Shown piece after piece: positions 17,255-26,214 of a DNA stretch of 46,551 bases (within the stretch, counting starts at the first letter, position 1; every line of letters starts with the position of its first letter). The DNA is from Gemmatimonadales bacterium UBA2975. GTDB lineage: Bacteria > Gemmatimonadota > Gemmatimonadetes > Longimicrobiales > Gaopeijiaceae. The stretch lies in contig DEAT01000022.1 of NCBI GenBank assembly GCA_002348265.1, positions 26,643-73,193 of the forward strand, read 5' to 3'. The translations under genes were made by a program, and so were the position numbers. The notes beneath the pieces are model-generated. The model ran no database searches. It worked only from the letters and a program-made list of their open reading frames with translations, and had not been told where the DNA came from.

Positions 17255-20152
17255 TTGAGTTCCTCTAGAGGTCGGCTTGTGGCTGTCTTGATTGCCGTAG
17301 TGTCTTCTGCTGCGGCCGCCTTTCACATGTACGCGGCGGGTATCTCTCCGTTCACAGCGTTAGAGCAGCGTCCGGTCCACTTGGCGCTGATGTCGGTTCT
17401 AGGCTTCCTGGGTGTCGGCGTGCAACGGCGCATTCGAATGGGAGAAGAGGACGAAGGCCCCACTCTTGGTGAGCGGATTAGCGAGGGAACTGGGTGGCTC
17501 TTCGCGGTCATGTCGGTGATCGCCTGTGCGTACATTTTTCTCGAGAACCAAGAGCTTGTAGCGCGTTCGGGCAGTCCCACACAGATGGACTTGATCATGG
17601 GAGCGATCACAGTTCTCCTCGTGATGGAGCTTGCACGTCGAGCTACGGGGTGGGGCCTAGTCACCGTATGTATGCTTGCGCTCCTTTATGCCTTTGCCGG
17701 TCCGTATCTGCCTGGCTTCTTGGCACATCGCGGATATGGTGTCACTAGGCTTATAGAACACTTGTACCTGTCGACCGAGGGCGTGTGGGGTATTCCGCTC
17801 GGGGTGTCGGCCGATTTCGTGTATCTGTTTGTACTATTCGGAGCCGTTCTAGACACAGCGGGCGGCGGTGCGTTATTGATCGCTATGGCGAACCGAATAG
17901 CTGGTCGGACACGTGGAGGTCCAGCTAAGACGGCGGCGGTGGCCAGTGCCTTCATGGGCTCACTTTCCGGTAGCGCGGTCGCTAACGTCGTTACAACGGG
18001 AACGTTCACTATTCCGTTGATGAAACGTGCGGGCTTTCGCCCGTTTTTCGCTGGTGCGATTGAGGCCGCGGCTAGCACGGGCGGGCAGCTTATGCCACCC
18101 GTCATGGGAGCTGGTGCATTCATTCTGGCCACGTGGACAAACATTCCGTATTTGGAGGTAGCTGTAGCGGCTATTATCCCCTCGATCCTCTACTACAGCG
18201 CACTGCTTGCCGCTATTCACTTCAGGGCGGCTCGTATGGGGATCGAACCGTCGGGAGAACAGGACAAGGAGCCTATTGTCGATCGTCTCCATCTCCTGCT
18301 TCCACTTGCCATCATTGTCGTTCTTTTAGGGATGGGGCGGTCTCCCATGCGAGCCGCGTTCTGGGGGGTTTCGGCGGCCCTAGTGATGGCGTTCGTAAGA
18401 CCCGCAACGCGACCGTCGCCCCAGCAACTCCGTGACATCATGGAGAGGGCGGGTCGCGGAGCTGTTCAAGTGGCGGCAGCTTGCGCTGCAGCCGGAATCG
18501 TCGTGGGTGTAGCGTCGCTTACCGGAATCGGCCTTAGGATGTCGGAGCTGATTATTACCCTTTCGGGCGGCAACCTTTTTGGAGCCCTGATCCTCACCGG
18601 TCTTGGCTCGATCGTTCTCGGTATGGGCCTTCCAACCACTGCGGCGTATGTCGTTCTTGCGGCACTCGGTGCGCCTGCGCTTGTGCAACTCGGAGTCGAT
18701 CTACTCGCCGCTCACCTATTCATCTTCTATTTCGGTTGCATCTCGAACGTAACGCCGCCAGTGTCGCTTGCGGCGTTCGCTGCGGCGGGGATATCGGGAG
18801 CACCCCCCATCCGCACCGCGCTTTATGCGGCGATGCTTGCCGGTGCTGGCTTTGTGGTCCCGTTCATGTTCGTGTACGGTCCGGAACTTCTCCTGGATGG
18901 TACACCGGTCGCGATCTTGCTAGCGACGAGCACTGCGTTGATTGGGGTGACCTCGCTCGCGGCGGGCGGAGTGGGTTTTGCTCGAGCTCGACTTGAGGGA
19001 TGGGAGCGCGTAGTTGCCCTGCTCTCTGCCGGACTGCTGGTGTACCCAGGGATGGCATCTGATCTCGCTGGCCTAGCCGGGGTGGCGCTAGTGTTTTTTC
19101 GCTCGAAAGACGATGCGGTGGCTAATTGGACAAAGTGGGCGGGTGCGGCACTAGTGGCAGGAGTCATCGCGGGGTTCTTCGTGCTCACTCCTGCAGCAGG
19201 GCCTTCCAGCAATGCTAATGCGGTGGTTCCGCAGCCGGATGGTATAATGGCTGGTGGTGGCGCTCCCGCTCGTGGAGAGGATGGCCCACAGGAATTTCTT
19301 TCACTCGGGACCGCGGGCACTGGTGGTATTTACTACCCATTGGGCGGAGCGATTGCGAGCAGGCTCTCGATCGCAGATGCAGCCCGTCAGTATACCGCTG
19401 AGGTCAGCGGAGGCTCAGTAGAGAACGTCAATCGCGTGGCATCCGGACAGATGGACCTCGCCATGGCAATTGCGTCGACTATGTACCAAGCGCAGAGAGG
19501 CGAGGGTGACTTCGCGAATGCTTTGTCAGAACTCCGGGCGATTGCACCTCTTTATGCCAATGTTACGCATATCATCGTCCCCGCGTCATCACGGGCTCAG
19601 TCGGTCTCGGATTTTCGGGGCATGCGCGTTTCGGTCGGTGCAGCTGGAAGCGGTACGGAGCAGCTCGCTAGGCACGTGCTGGCAGCACACGGACTCACAT
19701 ATGAAGATCTGAACCCTCAGTATCTTTCATTCGCGGAATCGTCGGCGGCTCTGCGCGATGGTGCGATAGACGCAGCGATTATCTCGGTCGGATATCCTGC
19801 TGCTGCCGTGCTTGAAGCCACCACAACGTCAGACATGCGTCTGATCGGTTTTTCGGATGAGGTGTTGGGTGAGATGTACGAGGAGCATCCGTATTATTCG
19901 GAAGGCCTGATTCCAGTAGGGTCTTACCGTGGGGTAGAAGTGCCGGTAAAAACTTTGGCGGTGATGAATTGGGTTTTTGCCCTAGAGGGCTTGTCCGAGG
20001 ACGTCGTCACGACGCTGCTCAACATTTTCCAAAATGACCGAACCTCGCTTGAGCAGGTGCACGACATGGCAAAGCAGATTGACCTAGGTAATCTGTCTAG
20101 CGCACCGATCCCCCTTCACCCTGCTGTTGAGCGCTGGATCGAGCTGAGGTGA
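17255..20152 (+). CDS. TRAP transporter: fused 4TM/12TM permease with C-terminal TAXI solute-binding domain
   Basis: 965 residues. Start is TTG 17255, supported by GGAGG six nt upstream. Residues 1 to about 620 form a fused DctQ/DctM-type TRAP permease with many membrane helices; the signature region is at 200-290 (GGGALLIAMANRIAGRTRGGPAK, then GSLSGSAVANVVTTGTFTIP and GGQLMPPVMGAGAFI), and a second repeat near 450-505 contains GMGLPTTAAYV and CISNVTPPVSLA. An extra helix (about 627-646) and a Gly/Pro/Ala linker lead to residues 681-965, a complete TAXI-type binding domain (LGTAGTGGIYYPLGGAIA, SGGSVENVNRVASGQMDLA, VSVGAAGSGTEQLA). TAXI receptors are normally separate periplasmic proteins. Substrate is unknown; TAXI systems often take carboxylates. 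Confidence 0.93.
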   Translation: MSSSRGRLVAVLIAVVSSAAAAFHMYAAGISPFTALEQRPVHLALMSVLGFLGVGVQRRIRMGEEDEGPTLGERISEGTGWLFAVMSVIACAYIFLENQELVARSGSPTQMDLIMGAITVLLVMELARRATGWGLVTVCMLALLYAFAGPYLPGFLAHRGYGVTRLIEHLYLSTEGVWGIPLGVSADFVYLFVLFGAVLDTAGGGALLIAMANRIAGRTRGGPAKTAAVASAFMGSLSGSAVANVVTTGTFTIPLMKRAGFRPFFAGAIEAAASTGGQLMPPVMGAGAFILATWTNIPYLEVAVAAIIPSILYYSALLAAIHFRAARMGIEPSGEQDKEPIVDRLHLLLPLAIIVVLLGMGRSPMRAAFWGVSAALVMAFVRPATRPSPQQLRDIMERAGRGAVQVAAACAAAGIVVGVASLTGIGLRMSELIITLSGGNLFGALILTGLGSIVLGMGLPTTAAYVVLAALGAPALVQLGVDLLAAHLFIFYFGCISNVTPPVSLAAFAAAGISGAPPIRTALYAAMLAGAGFVVPFMFVYGPELLLDGTPVAILLATSTALIGVTSLAAGGVGFARARLEGWERVVALLSAGLLVYPGMASDLAGLAGVALVFFRSKDDAVANWTKWAGAALVAGVIAGFFVLTPAAGPSSNANAVVPQPDGIMAGGGAPARGEDGPQEFLSLGTAGTGGIYYPLGGAIASRLSIADAARQYTAEVSGGSVENVNRVASGQMDLAMAIASTMYQAQRGEGDFANALSELRAIAPLYANVTHIIVPASSRAQSVSDFRGMRVSVGAAGSGTEQLARHVLAAHGLTYEDLNPQYLSFAESSAALRDGAIDAAIISVGYPAAAVLEATTTSDMRLIGFSDEVLGEMYEEHPYYSEGLIPVGSYRGVEVPVKTLAVMNWVFALEGLSEDVVTTLLNIFQNDRTSLEQVHDMAKQIDLGNLSSAPIPLHPAVERWIELR

Positions 20153-22980
20153 TCTCAGCTCGTATCTTAGAGGAGATCAATATTTTCTCCAAGCAGACGA
20201 GATTTATAGGGCTGGCCGTCCTTCTCACGGCCCTGCTCGTGTTCATTCCTGGGTCAGTCTGTGCTCAGGTTGGACATCGGACGGTAGCAACCATAGGCAC
20301 GACTTCATCACCAGCGACCGCGTCGTCCATGTCTGCCGTCTCTCCTACGATTCTCGACTCGGACCGAAGGCCGATAGACATCGATATTGATGGGTGGATC
20401 GACGAGCCAGAGTGGGAGACAGCTCGGGTTTTTGAAGGGTTTATCCAGCGCGAGCCGATAGAGGGTGGTCCGGCAGAGAACGACACACAGGTTCGCGTAC
20501 TCTTAGGAGACGGTGCGATATGGATCGCAGCTCGCATGTGGGACACCGAGCCGGAGCTGATAGATCGACGCCTCACTCGCCGTGATCAGCGCGGTATGTA
20601 TGATCAGTTCAGTGTGCACCTAGATCCGAATCTCGATGGCTTGACCGGGTACAACTTTCGTGTCAGCGCGGCTGGTGTTCAGGGCGACATGTACTTCTAC
20701 GCAGACGACAAGATGGACGAAGCGTGGAATGCAATTTGGTCCTCGGCAGTGAAGGTAGACGACGAGGGATGGACGGCGGAGATGCGTATCCCGCTCTCGC
20801 AGATTCGCTACGAAGCGTCTGAGAATCCGCAGGCTTGGGGTATCAATTTCCACAGGCTACGTATCGCTTCTCGAGAACGGAGTTACTACTCCTTGATCTC
20901 GAGAACTCGCAGAGGAATCGTGAGCCAGATGGCAAGAATCGATGACTTGCGGCTTTCGAAGCCGACGCGTCGTGTGGAGGTGATCCCATACGTTGTTTCA
21001 AGTCTAGAAAACAGTCAGGCTGAGCCAGGAAATCCATTCTTCGATGGTTCTGCAATAGCTAGTCGTATGGGTGTCGACATCAGCTACGGCCTAGGGGCCG
21101 CGTTTACGCTAGACGCCACTGTGAATCCTGATTTCGGGCAGGTCGAAGCGGATCCGGCTGTGATTAATCTCTCCGCATTCGAGACGTTTTTCCCCGAACA
21201 GAGGCCATTTTTTGTTGAGGATGCGCGTAACTTCGACTTCGGGTTGTCAGGACGTAGCAATGCTCTTTTCTATAGTCGTCGTATAGGTCGCGCTCCCCAA
21301 GGTCGAAGTCCCGGGGAAGTTGAGTTTTCTGAAGCACCAAACAATGCGACCATACTTGGTGCGGCAAAGCTGGCCGGGCGCACCTCCTCAGGACTATCCG
21401 TAGGGGCTATGGCTGCTGTTACAGGGAGCGAGTTTGCTAAGGGCATATACGAGTCTGGGGTTCGGGATGAGTTCCTTGTTGAGCCGCGAACAAACTTTGG
21501 TGTGTTCAGCCTGGGACAGGATTTCAACGAGGGAACCACCCAGATTCGTGGCCTCGGGTCGTACGTGAGTCGTGACCTTCCCAGTGATAGGTCTTTCGAT
21601 TGGCTAGGGTCTAGTGCGCTGAACGGCGGCTTCCGGTTTGAGCACCAATGGAGTGATCGGGACTGGGCCCTATGGGGGTTTTTCGCGGGCAGTCATGTTC
21701 GTGGTTCTGAGCAAGCGATGCTCCGCGTGCAGCGCTCTTCTACACATTTTCTCCAGCGTCCCGACGCAACGCGTTTTTCGGTGGATGAAAATGCTAGGTC
21801 ACTGAGTGGGCGAGATTGGCGGGTCCAGCTAGAAAGACGAAATGGTGAGCATTGGACAGGAGCTCTATGGGCTGCTGAAGTATCTGACGTATTTGAAGTC
21901 AACGACCTCGGGTTCTCTACGAACGCAGAGCGCCTCGACGGTGGCTTCCGGATCGCCTACAAGGAGATTCAGCCTGGTCAGTACTTTCAGGACTACGACT
22001 TCACCCTTTCTAGTTTCCACAACTGGAGCCATGAGGCGCTTGACCAAGTTTGGTCCGTTGAATCGTGGCATAACGCGCGCACTAATGGGAATTATTCTCT
22101 GCGTCTAAACGGCAAGCTGCAGAACTGGTGGGATTTAAGAGGGAGCGTCCGGTACGAGCCTCAGAAAATGAGCCGAAGACAGACGCGCGGCGGTCCCATG
22201 ATGGTTGGGCCTGCGAAACTCTCTTGGAATGCCCACTTGAACACTGACTGGAGAAAAAGAGTCAGCTTTGGTTTTGACTTCGATCATGCGGATGAAAGGA
22301 TTGGCAGGGGTGGTCGCCGCCAGATTCGGGCAAACGTGAACATACGTCCGTCAGACAACTTCTCGATCTCGTTTAACCCTAGTCACGAGGTTTCGAAGTC
22401 CGGTAACCAATACGTAGCGGCAACGAGTGCTCTTGCATATGAACCCACGTTTGGTTCGAGATACATCTTTTCGGACCTAGATCGCACCACTGTCTCTATG
22501 GAGACGCGGCTCAACTGGACTTTCAGTCCAACCCTGACACTAGAGCTTTTCATGCAGCCCTTGCTCTCTTCAGGAGACTATGTGGCATACAAGCAGCTCG
22601 CTGAGTCCCAGAGCTATAGTTTCACGATGTTCACATCCGGACTGACAGAAGAGCACCAATCGGGTGTTTCTTGCAGCAGTTCAAGCTGTGAGACTGTGAG
22701 AGAGGGTGGGACGATATACCAAAATCTCGACTTCAACGGCGATGGGCGCGCCGATTACTCTTTTCGGGATCGAGACTTCAACGTGCGCTCTTTGGTCGGC
22801 AACTCAGTGCTTCGCTGGGAGTATCGTCCTGGGTCGACAGTCTTCGTTGTTTGGCAGCGCAAGCACTTTGGTAGCGCTCAACGAGGCGACTTTGATTTCA
22901 ACCGGGATTTTCAGGATCTTTGGCGTGCACCCTCCGAGGATCGATTCATCGTGAAGGTGAACTACTGGCTCGGGTTATAG
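20149..22980 (+). CDS. DUF5916 family protein: secreted CBM9-like domain plus beta-barrel-like region
   Basis: 943 residues. GTG start within a GTGA overlap with the TRAP stop. A signal peptide is visible at about 16-40, ending near CAQ. Residues 55-250 resemble a CBM9-like beta-sandwich (IDGWIDEPEWETA, the typical opening), followed by the DUF5916 hallmark FFPEQRPFFVEDARNFDFG and YSRRIGRAP. The rest (about 400-943) is strand-rich with alternating aromatic residues, as in an outer-membrane barrel. DFNGDGRAD near residue 865 looks like a calcium-binding loop. These proteins have no settled function. Coupling to the transporter suggests that the two serve the same substrate, which is inference. 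Confidence 0.87.
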   Translation: MISARILEEINIFSKQTRFIGLAVLLTALLVFIPGSVCAQVGHRTVATIGTTSSPATASSMSAVSPTILDSDRRPIDIDIDGWIDEPEWETARVFEGFIQREPIEGGPAENDTQVRVLLGDGAIWIAARMWDTEPELIDRRLTRRDQRGMYDQFSVHLDPNLDGLTGYNFRVSAAGVQGDMYFYADDKMDEAWNAIWSSAVKVDDEGWTAEMRIPLSQIRYEASENPQAWGINFHRLRIASRERSYYSLISRTRRGIVSQMARIDDLRLSKPTRRVEVIPYVVSSLENSQAEPGNPFFDGSAIASRMGVDISYGLGAAFTLDATVNPDFGQVEADPAVINLSAFETFFPEQRPFFVEDARNFDFGLSGRSNALFYSRRIGRAPQGRSPGEVEFSEAPNNATILGAAKLAGRTSSGLSVGAMAAVTGSEFAKGIYESGVRDEFLVEPRTNFGVFSLGQDFNEGTTQIRGLGSYVSRDLPSDRSFDWLGSSALNGGFRFEHQWSDRDWALWGFFAGSHVRGSEQAMLRVQRSSTHFLQRPDATRFSVDENARSLSGRDWRVQLERRNGEHWTGALWAAEVSDVFEVNDLGFSTNAERLDGGFRIAYKEIQPGQYFQDYDFTLSSFHNWSHEALDQVWSVESWHNARTNGNYSLRLNGKLQNWWDLRGSVRYEPQKMSRRQTRGGPMMVGPAKLSWNAHLNTDWRKRVSFGFDFDHADERIGRGGRRQIRANVNIRPSDNFSISFNPSHEVSKSGNQYVAATSALAYEPTFGSRYIFSDLDRTTVSMETRLNWTFSPTLTLELFMQPLLSSGDYVAYKQLAESQSYSFTMFTSGLTEEHQSGVSCSSSSCETVREGGTIYQNLDFNGDGRADYSFRDRDFNVRSLVGNSVLRWEYRPGSTVFVVWQRKHFGSAQRGDFDFNRDFQDLWRAPSEDRFIVKVNYWLGL

Positions 22981-22993
22981 TCGGATTTCAACG

Positions 22994-23704
22994 GTGTTTT
23001 ACGAAACTCCACTTCTTCGTTCTCGCCCCTTCTGGCTCGATATCGCGCGCCTCCAGGTCGGCCTCTTTCTGTTCGGGCTTGCGATCTCACTCATGCTCGA
23101 AGCGCGTATCGGCCTCGATCCATGGTCGGCATTCCACGAAGTGGTCAGCGAACGATCGGGATTGAGCTTTGGCCGCATCGCTCAAGTGACGGGCCTCGTG
23201 CTGATCGTCTTCAGTCGTGTGGCGCTTTCGGTGAGACCGGGCATCGCTACGGTGCTCAACATGCTGCTGATTGGGCCGTGGGTGGACCTCATTCGTCCGT
23301 ACGTCGACTTCGCCGATGGCTTTGGCCCGGGCGTTGTCCAGTTTCTGGTCGCGATCCCGATGCTCGGAGTAGGCACTGCAGTCTATATCGGGGCGTCTCT
23401 CGGGGCTGGCCCTCGGGACGGCCTCGCCATGGGTCTGTCACGTACGATCGGAAGAAGCCTCCGGGCCTCTCGTATCGGAGTCGAGGTGACGGTGCTTGTC
23501 CTGGCTGCCATTCTGGGTGGCTCCATCGGGTGGGGCACACTCATTTTTGCACTTCTGATGGGTCCGACGATGCAGGCGTGCCTGCGTGTGTTTCGGGTGT
23601 CACACGATCCGTCACCGACGTACCGTCGTTACGGTGTTCGCCCTCCACACACGGGAGGTGTGGGGCATGAGCTCACTCCGACGTCCCATTCCACGGAATC
23701 ATGA
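22994..23704 (+). CDS. YczE/YitT-like integral membrane protein
   Basis: 236 residues, GTG start at 22994, 13 nt after the DUF5916 stop. Five hydrophobic segments can be drawn. The N-terminal repeat reads LQVGLFLFGLAISLMLEARIGLDPWSAFHE, and a related pattern recurs near residue 130 (LGVGTAVYIGASLGAGPRDGLAMGLS), suggesting an internal duplication typical of YczE-type proteins. GIATVLNMLLIGPWVDL is also characteristic. Function is not established in this family; transport or a membrane accessory role are guesses. The last 45 residues are polar and lie in the cytoplasm or periplasm. Confidence 0.8.
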   Translation: MFYETPLLRSRPFWLDIARLQVGLFLFGLAISLMLEARIGLDPWSAFHEVVSERSGLSFGRIAQVTGLVLIVFSRVALSVRPGIATVLNMLLIGPWVDLIRPYVDFADGFGPGVVQFLVAIPMLGVGTAVYIGASLGAGPRDGLAMGLSRTIGRSLRASRIGVEVTVLVLAAILGGSIGWGTLIFALLMGPTMQACLRVFRVSHDPSPTYRRYGVRPPHTGGVGHELTPTSHSTES

Positions 23705-23719
23705 AACGAGGCCGGACTT

Positions 23720-25606
23720 ATGGTGAGAAGTAAGACCTACTTTTTTCTTGTGCTCGTGCTGGTGACCATTGCGACCCCTCCCCGGGCTGCGTCCCAGGTA
23801 GCGGTAGTCGAGCTGTCGATCACCGAACTACAGGATCTTATGGAATCCGGCCGAGCGACGTCGGTCGAGATTACGCAGGCTTACTTGGATCGGATCGAGG
23901 CTTACGACCAAAGAGGGCCGGTTATCAACTCGATGGTTTGGTTAAGCCCCATAGCTTTGTCACAGGCTGCAGCACTCGATCAAGAGAGGGCAGAGAGCGG
24001 CCCTAGGGGTCCAATGCACGGAATTCCGATCATCCTAAAGGACAACTACGATACACCGGAGATGCCGACCACAGCAGGTACGCTCGCGCTCGCTTCAAAC
24101 TACGCGCCCGATGACGCTTTTCAGGTGGCCAGATTAAGGGAAGCAGGGGCTGTGATCCTTGGAAAGGCCAATATGCATGAGTTGGCCTCAGGTATTACAA
24201 CGATCTCCTCAATGGGTGGCCAGACTCGGAATCCGTATGATCTGACTCGTAATCCTGGCGGCTCCAGTGGGGGTACGGGAGCAGCAATTGCTGCTAGCTT
24301 CGCAGCTGTTGGGTGGGGCAGTGACACGTGTGGCTCGATACGCATTCCGGCCGCACAGAATGATTTGGTTGGGCTAAGGCCGACCAAGGGATTATCGAGT
24401 ATTGATGGAATCATCCCGCTAGCTGCTACGCAGGATGTCGGTGGTCCTCTAGCCCGCAATGTTCGAGATCTGGCAATAGCACTAGATGTTACTGTTGGTC
24501 ATGATAGCAATGATCCCGCGACTGACATTCTAGCAGGCCGACCCCTCCCTCGTTTTGTGGCCTCACTTGATGAGGAAGCGCTCCGCGGTGCGCGCATAGG
24601 AATACTGGAGGCTTATTTCGGAACCGCGCCGGAGGAAGCCGCTGCGGGCCAATTGGTGCGGAGGGCGATAGATCGCATGGTTGAGCTGGGCGCTGACACG
24701 ATCACCATAGATGTCCCGGACTTAGAGGAGTTAATAACGGGCTCGGGAGTTATCGGATTTGAGACCAAGTGGGACCTGCTCGACTATTTTTCGAACACTC
24801 CGGGCGCGCCTGTGAGTTCGTTAGGTGAAATCTTAGAAACGGGCTTGGTTCACGAAGCGCTAACGCCGAGAATGCGAGCTCGGAACCAGCCTGAGGAACG
24901 AAATTCGGAGGAATATTTAGCTGCGCTTGCCAAGCGCGAACCCTTGAGAGAGGCCGTAGAGGCAACTCTTAATAGGAATTCACTAGATGCGATTGTCTTT
25001 CCGACTGTCCGCACTATTCCATCGGTTATTGGTGACCCCCAACGTGGGTCGAGCTGCAGCCTAGGTGCGAATACCGGGCTGCCCTCCATAAGCGTGCCCG
25101 TTGGTTTTGTTTCGGGTGTTCCCATAGGAATGGAGTTGATGGCGAGGACCCTCGAGGACGCCGACCTCGTTGCCATGGCTTATGCTTTTGAGCAGGCGAC
25201 AGATCACCGGAGGATCCCTCCGAACACGCCTGCCCTGAGCGCTGGGGCCGCACCTTCTGCGGTGGTTGTGGCGTTGAGGCCCGGACAAACAGAAAATGCC
25301 TCTGGCCTGTCCCTCAGCGGTAATACTTCGTTGAACCCGGTCAGCAACAAGCTGCTGTTAGACATCCGGCTGCGTGGCGTTGAGGAAGCTGAGGTTCTGG
25401 GAGTAGTGTTGCGCGTTCCTCATGAGGATGGTGGATGGCAGGTGGCTGACTTGGTTATGAGAGCGGGTCAGGCCTCAGCGCGCCATGTAGTGAGCATGAC
25501 CTCAAGACACAGAGAAGCTCTTGATGCGGGTGAAATGCACCTTTTGGTCCTGACACGAGCAGATCCTAGGGGTGCTATCATGGTACACCTAGACCCCAGC
25601 CATTGA
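23720..25606 (+). CDS. Secreted amidase (amidase signature family) with C-terminal extra domain
   Basis: 628 residues with a signal peptide (about 1-25, ending AAS). The amidase signature fold covers about 30-500, with the catalytic Ser-cisSer-Lys triad: K107 (ILKDNYD), the cis-Ser in NPGGSSGGTGAA (S182/S183) and the nucleophile S206 (TCGSIRIPA). It should hydrolyse an amide outside the cytoplasm; substrate is unknown. After PPNTPAL a further 120 residues do not belong to the amidase. They end in GEMHLLVLTRADPRGAI, which resembles the closing strand of CHRD domains (aGxxYVNVHTxxxPGGEI). That match is by eye and tentative. Last gene of the YIP1-TRAP run. Confidence 0.9.
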   Translation: MVRSKTYFFLVLVLVTIATPPRAASQVAVVELSITELQDLMESGRATSVEITQAYLDRIEAYDQRGPVINSMVWLSPIALSQAAALDQERAESGPRGPMHGIPIILKDNYDTPEMPTTAGTLALASNYAPDDAFQVARLREAGAVILGKANMHELASGITTISSMGGQTRNPYDLTRNPGGSSGGTGAAIAASFAAVGWGSDTCGSIRIPAAQNDLVGLRPTKGLSSIDGIIPLAATQDVGGPLARNVRDLAIALDVTVGHDSNDPATDILAGRPLPRFVASLDEEALRGARIGILEAYFGTAPEEAAAGQLVRRAIDRMVELGADTITIDVPDLEELITGSGVIGFETKWDLLDYFSNTPGAPVSSLGEILETGLVHEALTPRMRARNQPEERNSEEYLAALAKREPLREAVEATLNRNSLDAIVFPTVRTIPSVIGDPQRGSSCSLGANTGLPSISVPVGFVSGVPIGMELMARTLEDADLVAMAYAFEQATDHRRIPPNTPALSAGAAPSAVVVALRPGQTENASGLSLSGNTSLNPVSNKLLLDIRLRGVEEAEVLGVVLRVPHEDGGWQVADLVMRAGQASARHVVSMTSRHREALDAGEMHLLVLTRADPRGAIMVHLDPSH

Positions 25607-25708
25607 TTTGTTTGCCTGAACGAACGGTTGCGTGTTCGCTGCGCATGCTGGTAATTCATTCAGAGCATCGTTGGATTTGCACTCACCCTATGAATGGGAG
25701 TAGACCAC

Positions 25709-26083
25709 ATGAAAAAGCTTTTGGGCGCGTATGCCGTTGGGGTTGGGATCTTCTACGTTGGCGTTACCTACTTTTTTGAGCCTGCTATGGCTGGGGATCT
25801 TCCGGAAGGCCCAATGGTGCCTAATCCGGGTGCTCTCTTGGTCGGCTTTGCCCTCCAGATATGGTTCTACGATTGGGTGACTCAGCAGATTGGAGACCCT
25901 ATGAAGGCTGCAATGGCAGTGGCGATCCCTCAAATCCTCCTAGTAGACGTGAACTACGTCCTGAACGGAACGCGGCGATTAGACGCCGCGGTTATAAGCG
26001 CCGTGCTGATTTTCGTGGGATGGTTTGCGGTCGGGAAGGTATACGGTATGCTGTCTGAGCAAGGGTCAGCGGAGCTTAGCTGA
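25709..26083 (+). CDS. Small membrane protein of unknown function
   Basis: 124 residues from ATG 25709, which has GGGAG eight nt upstream; ATG 25694 would add five residues. Four hydrophobic helices are visible (about 4-22, 44-60, 68-85, 96-115), with a conserved-looking EPAMAGDLPEGPMVPNPG loop between the first two. I do not recognise the family. It stands between two longer genes on the same strand, about 100 nt after the amidase and 131 nt before the aminotransferase, and may be monocistronic because a stable stem-loop follows it. Confidence 0.62.
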   Translation: MKKLLGAYAVGVGIFYVGVTYFFEPAMAGDLPEGPMVPNPGALLVGFALQIWFYDWVTQQIGDPMKAAMAVAIPQILLVDVNYVLNGTRRLDAAVISAVLIFVGWFAVGKVYGMLSEQGSAELS

Positions 26084-26153
26084 TCCCTTCGGCATAGGTC
26101 ATTGTTATTCTCTAGTGGACTGCGCCGGACGTAATCGGACTCGATAGACGTGC

Positions 26154-26194
26154 AGGGGGGCGAGAGGGGAGCGAGGCTTCTCTCTCGCCCCTCT
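26154..26194 (+). other. Long GC-rich stem-loop before the aminotransferase gene
   Basis: GGGGCGAGAG (26157-26166) pairs perfectly with CTCTCGCCCC (26182-26191). The helix can be extended inward with G-U pairs to about 26171/26177 and outward to 26154/26194. The tail is CTTTCGAAAAAAA, so the U-run expected of an intrinsic terminator is very short. The ribosome site AAGGAAG and ATG 26215 lie just after it. It could terminate the preceding gene or act as a 5' leader structure for the aminotransferase. Confidence 0.6.
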
Positions 26195-26214
26195 TTCGAA
26201 AAAAAGGAAGCAGA

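Noticed and set aside
26154..26200. Standard intrinsic terminator
   Set aside because: The stem is strong but there is no U-run on the plus strand; the T-run on the minus strand precedes rather than follows the stem.
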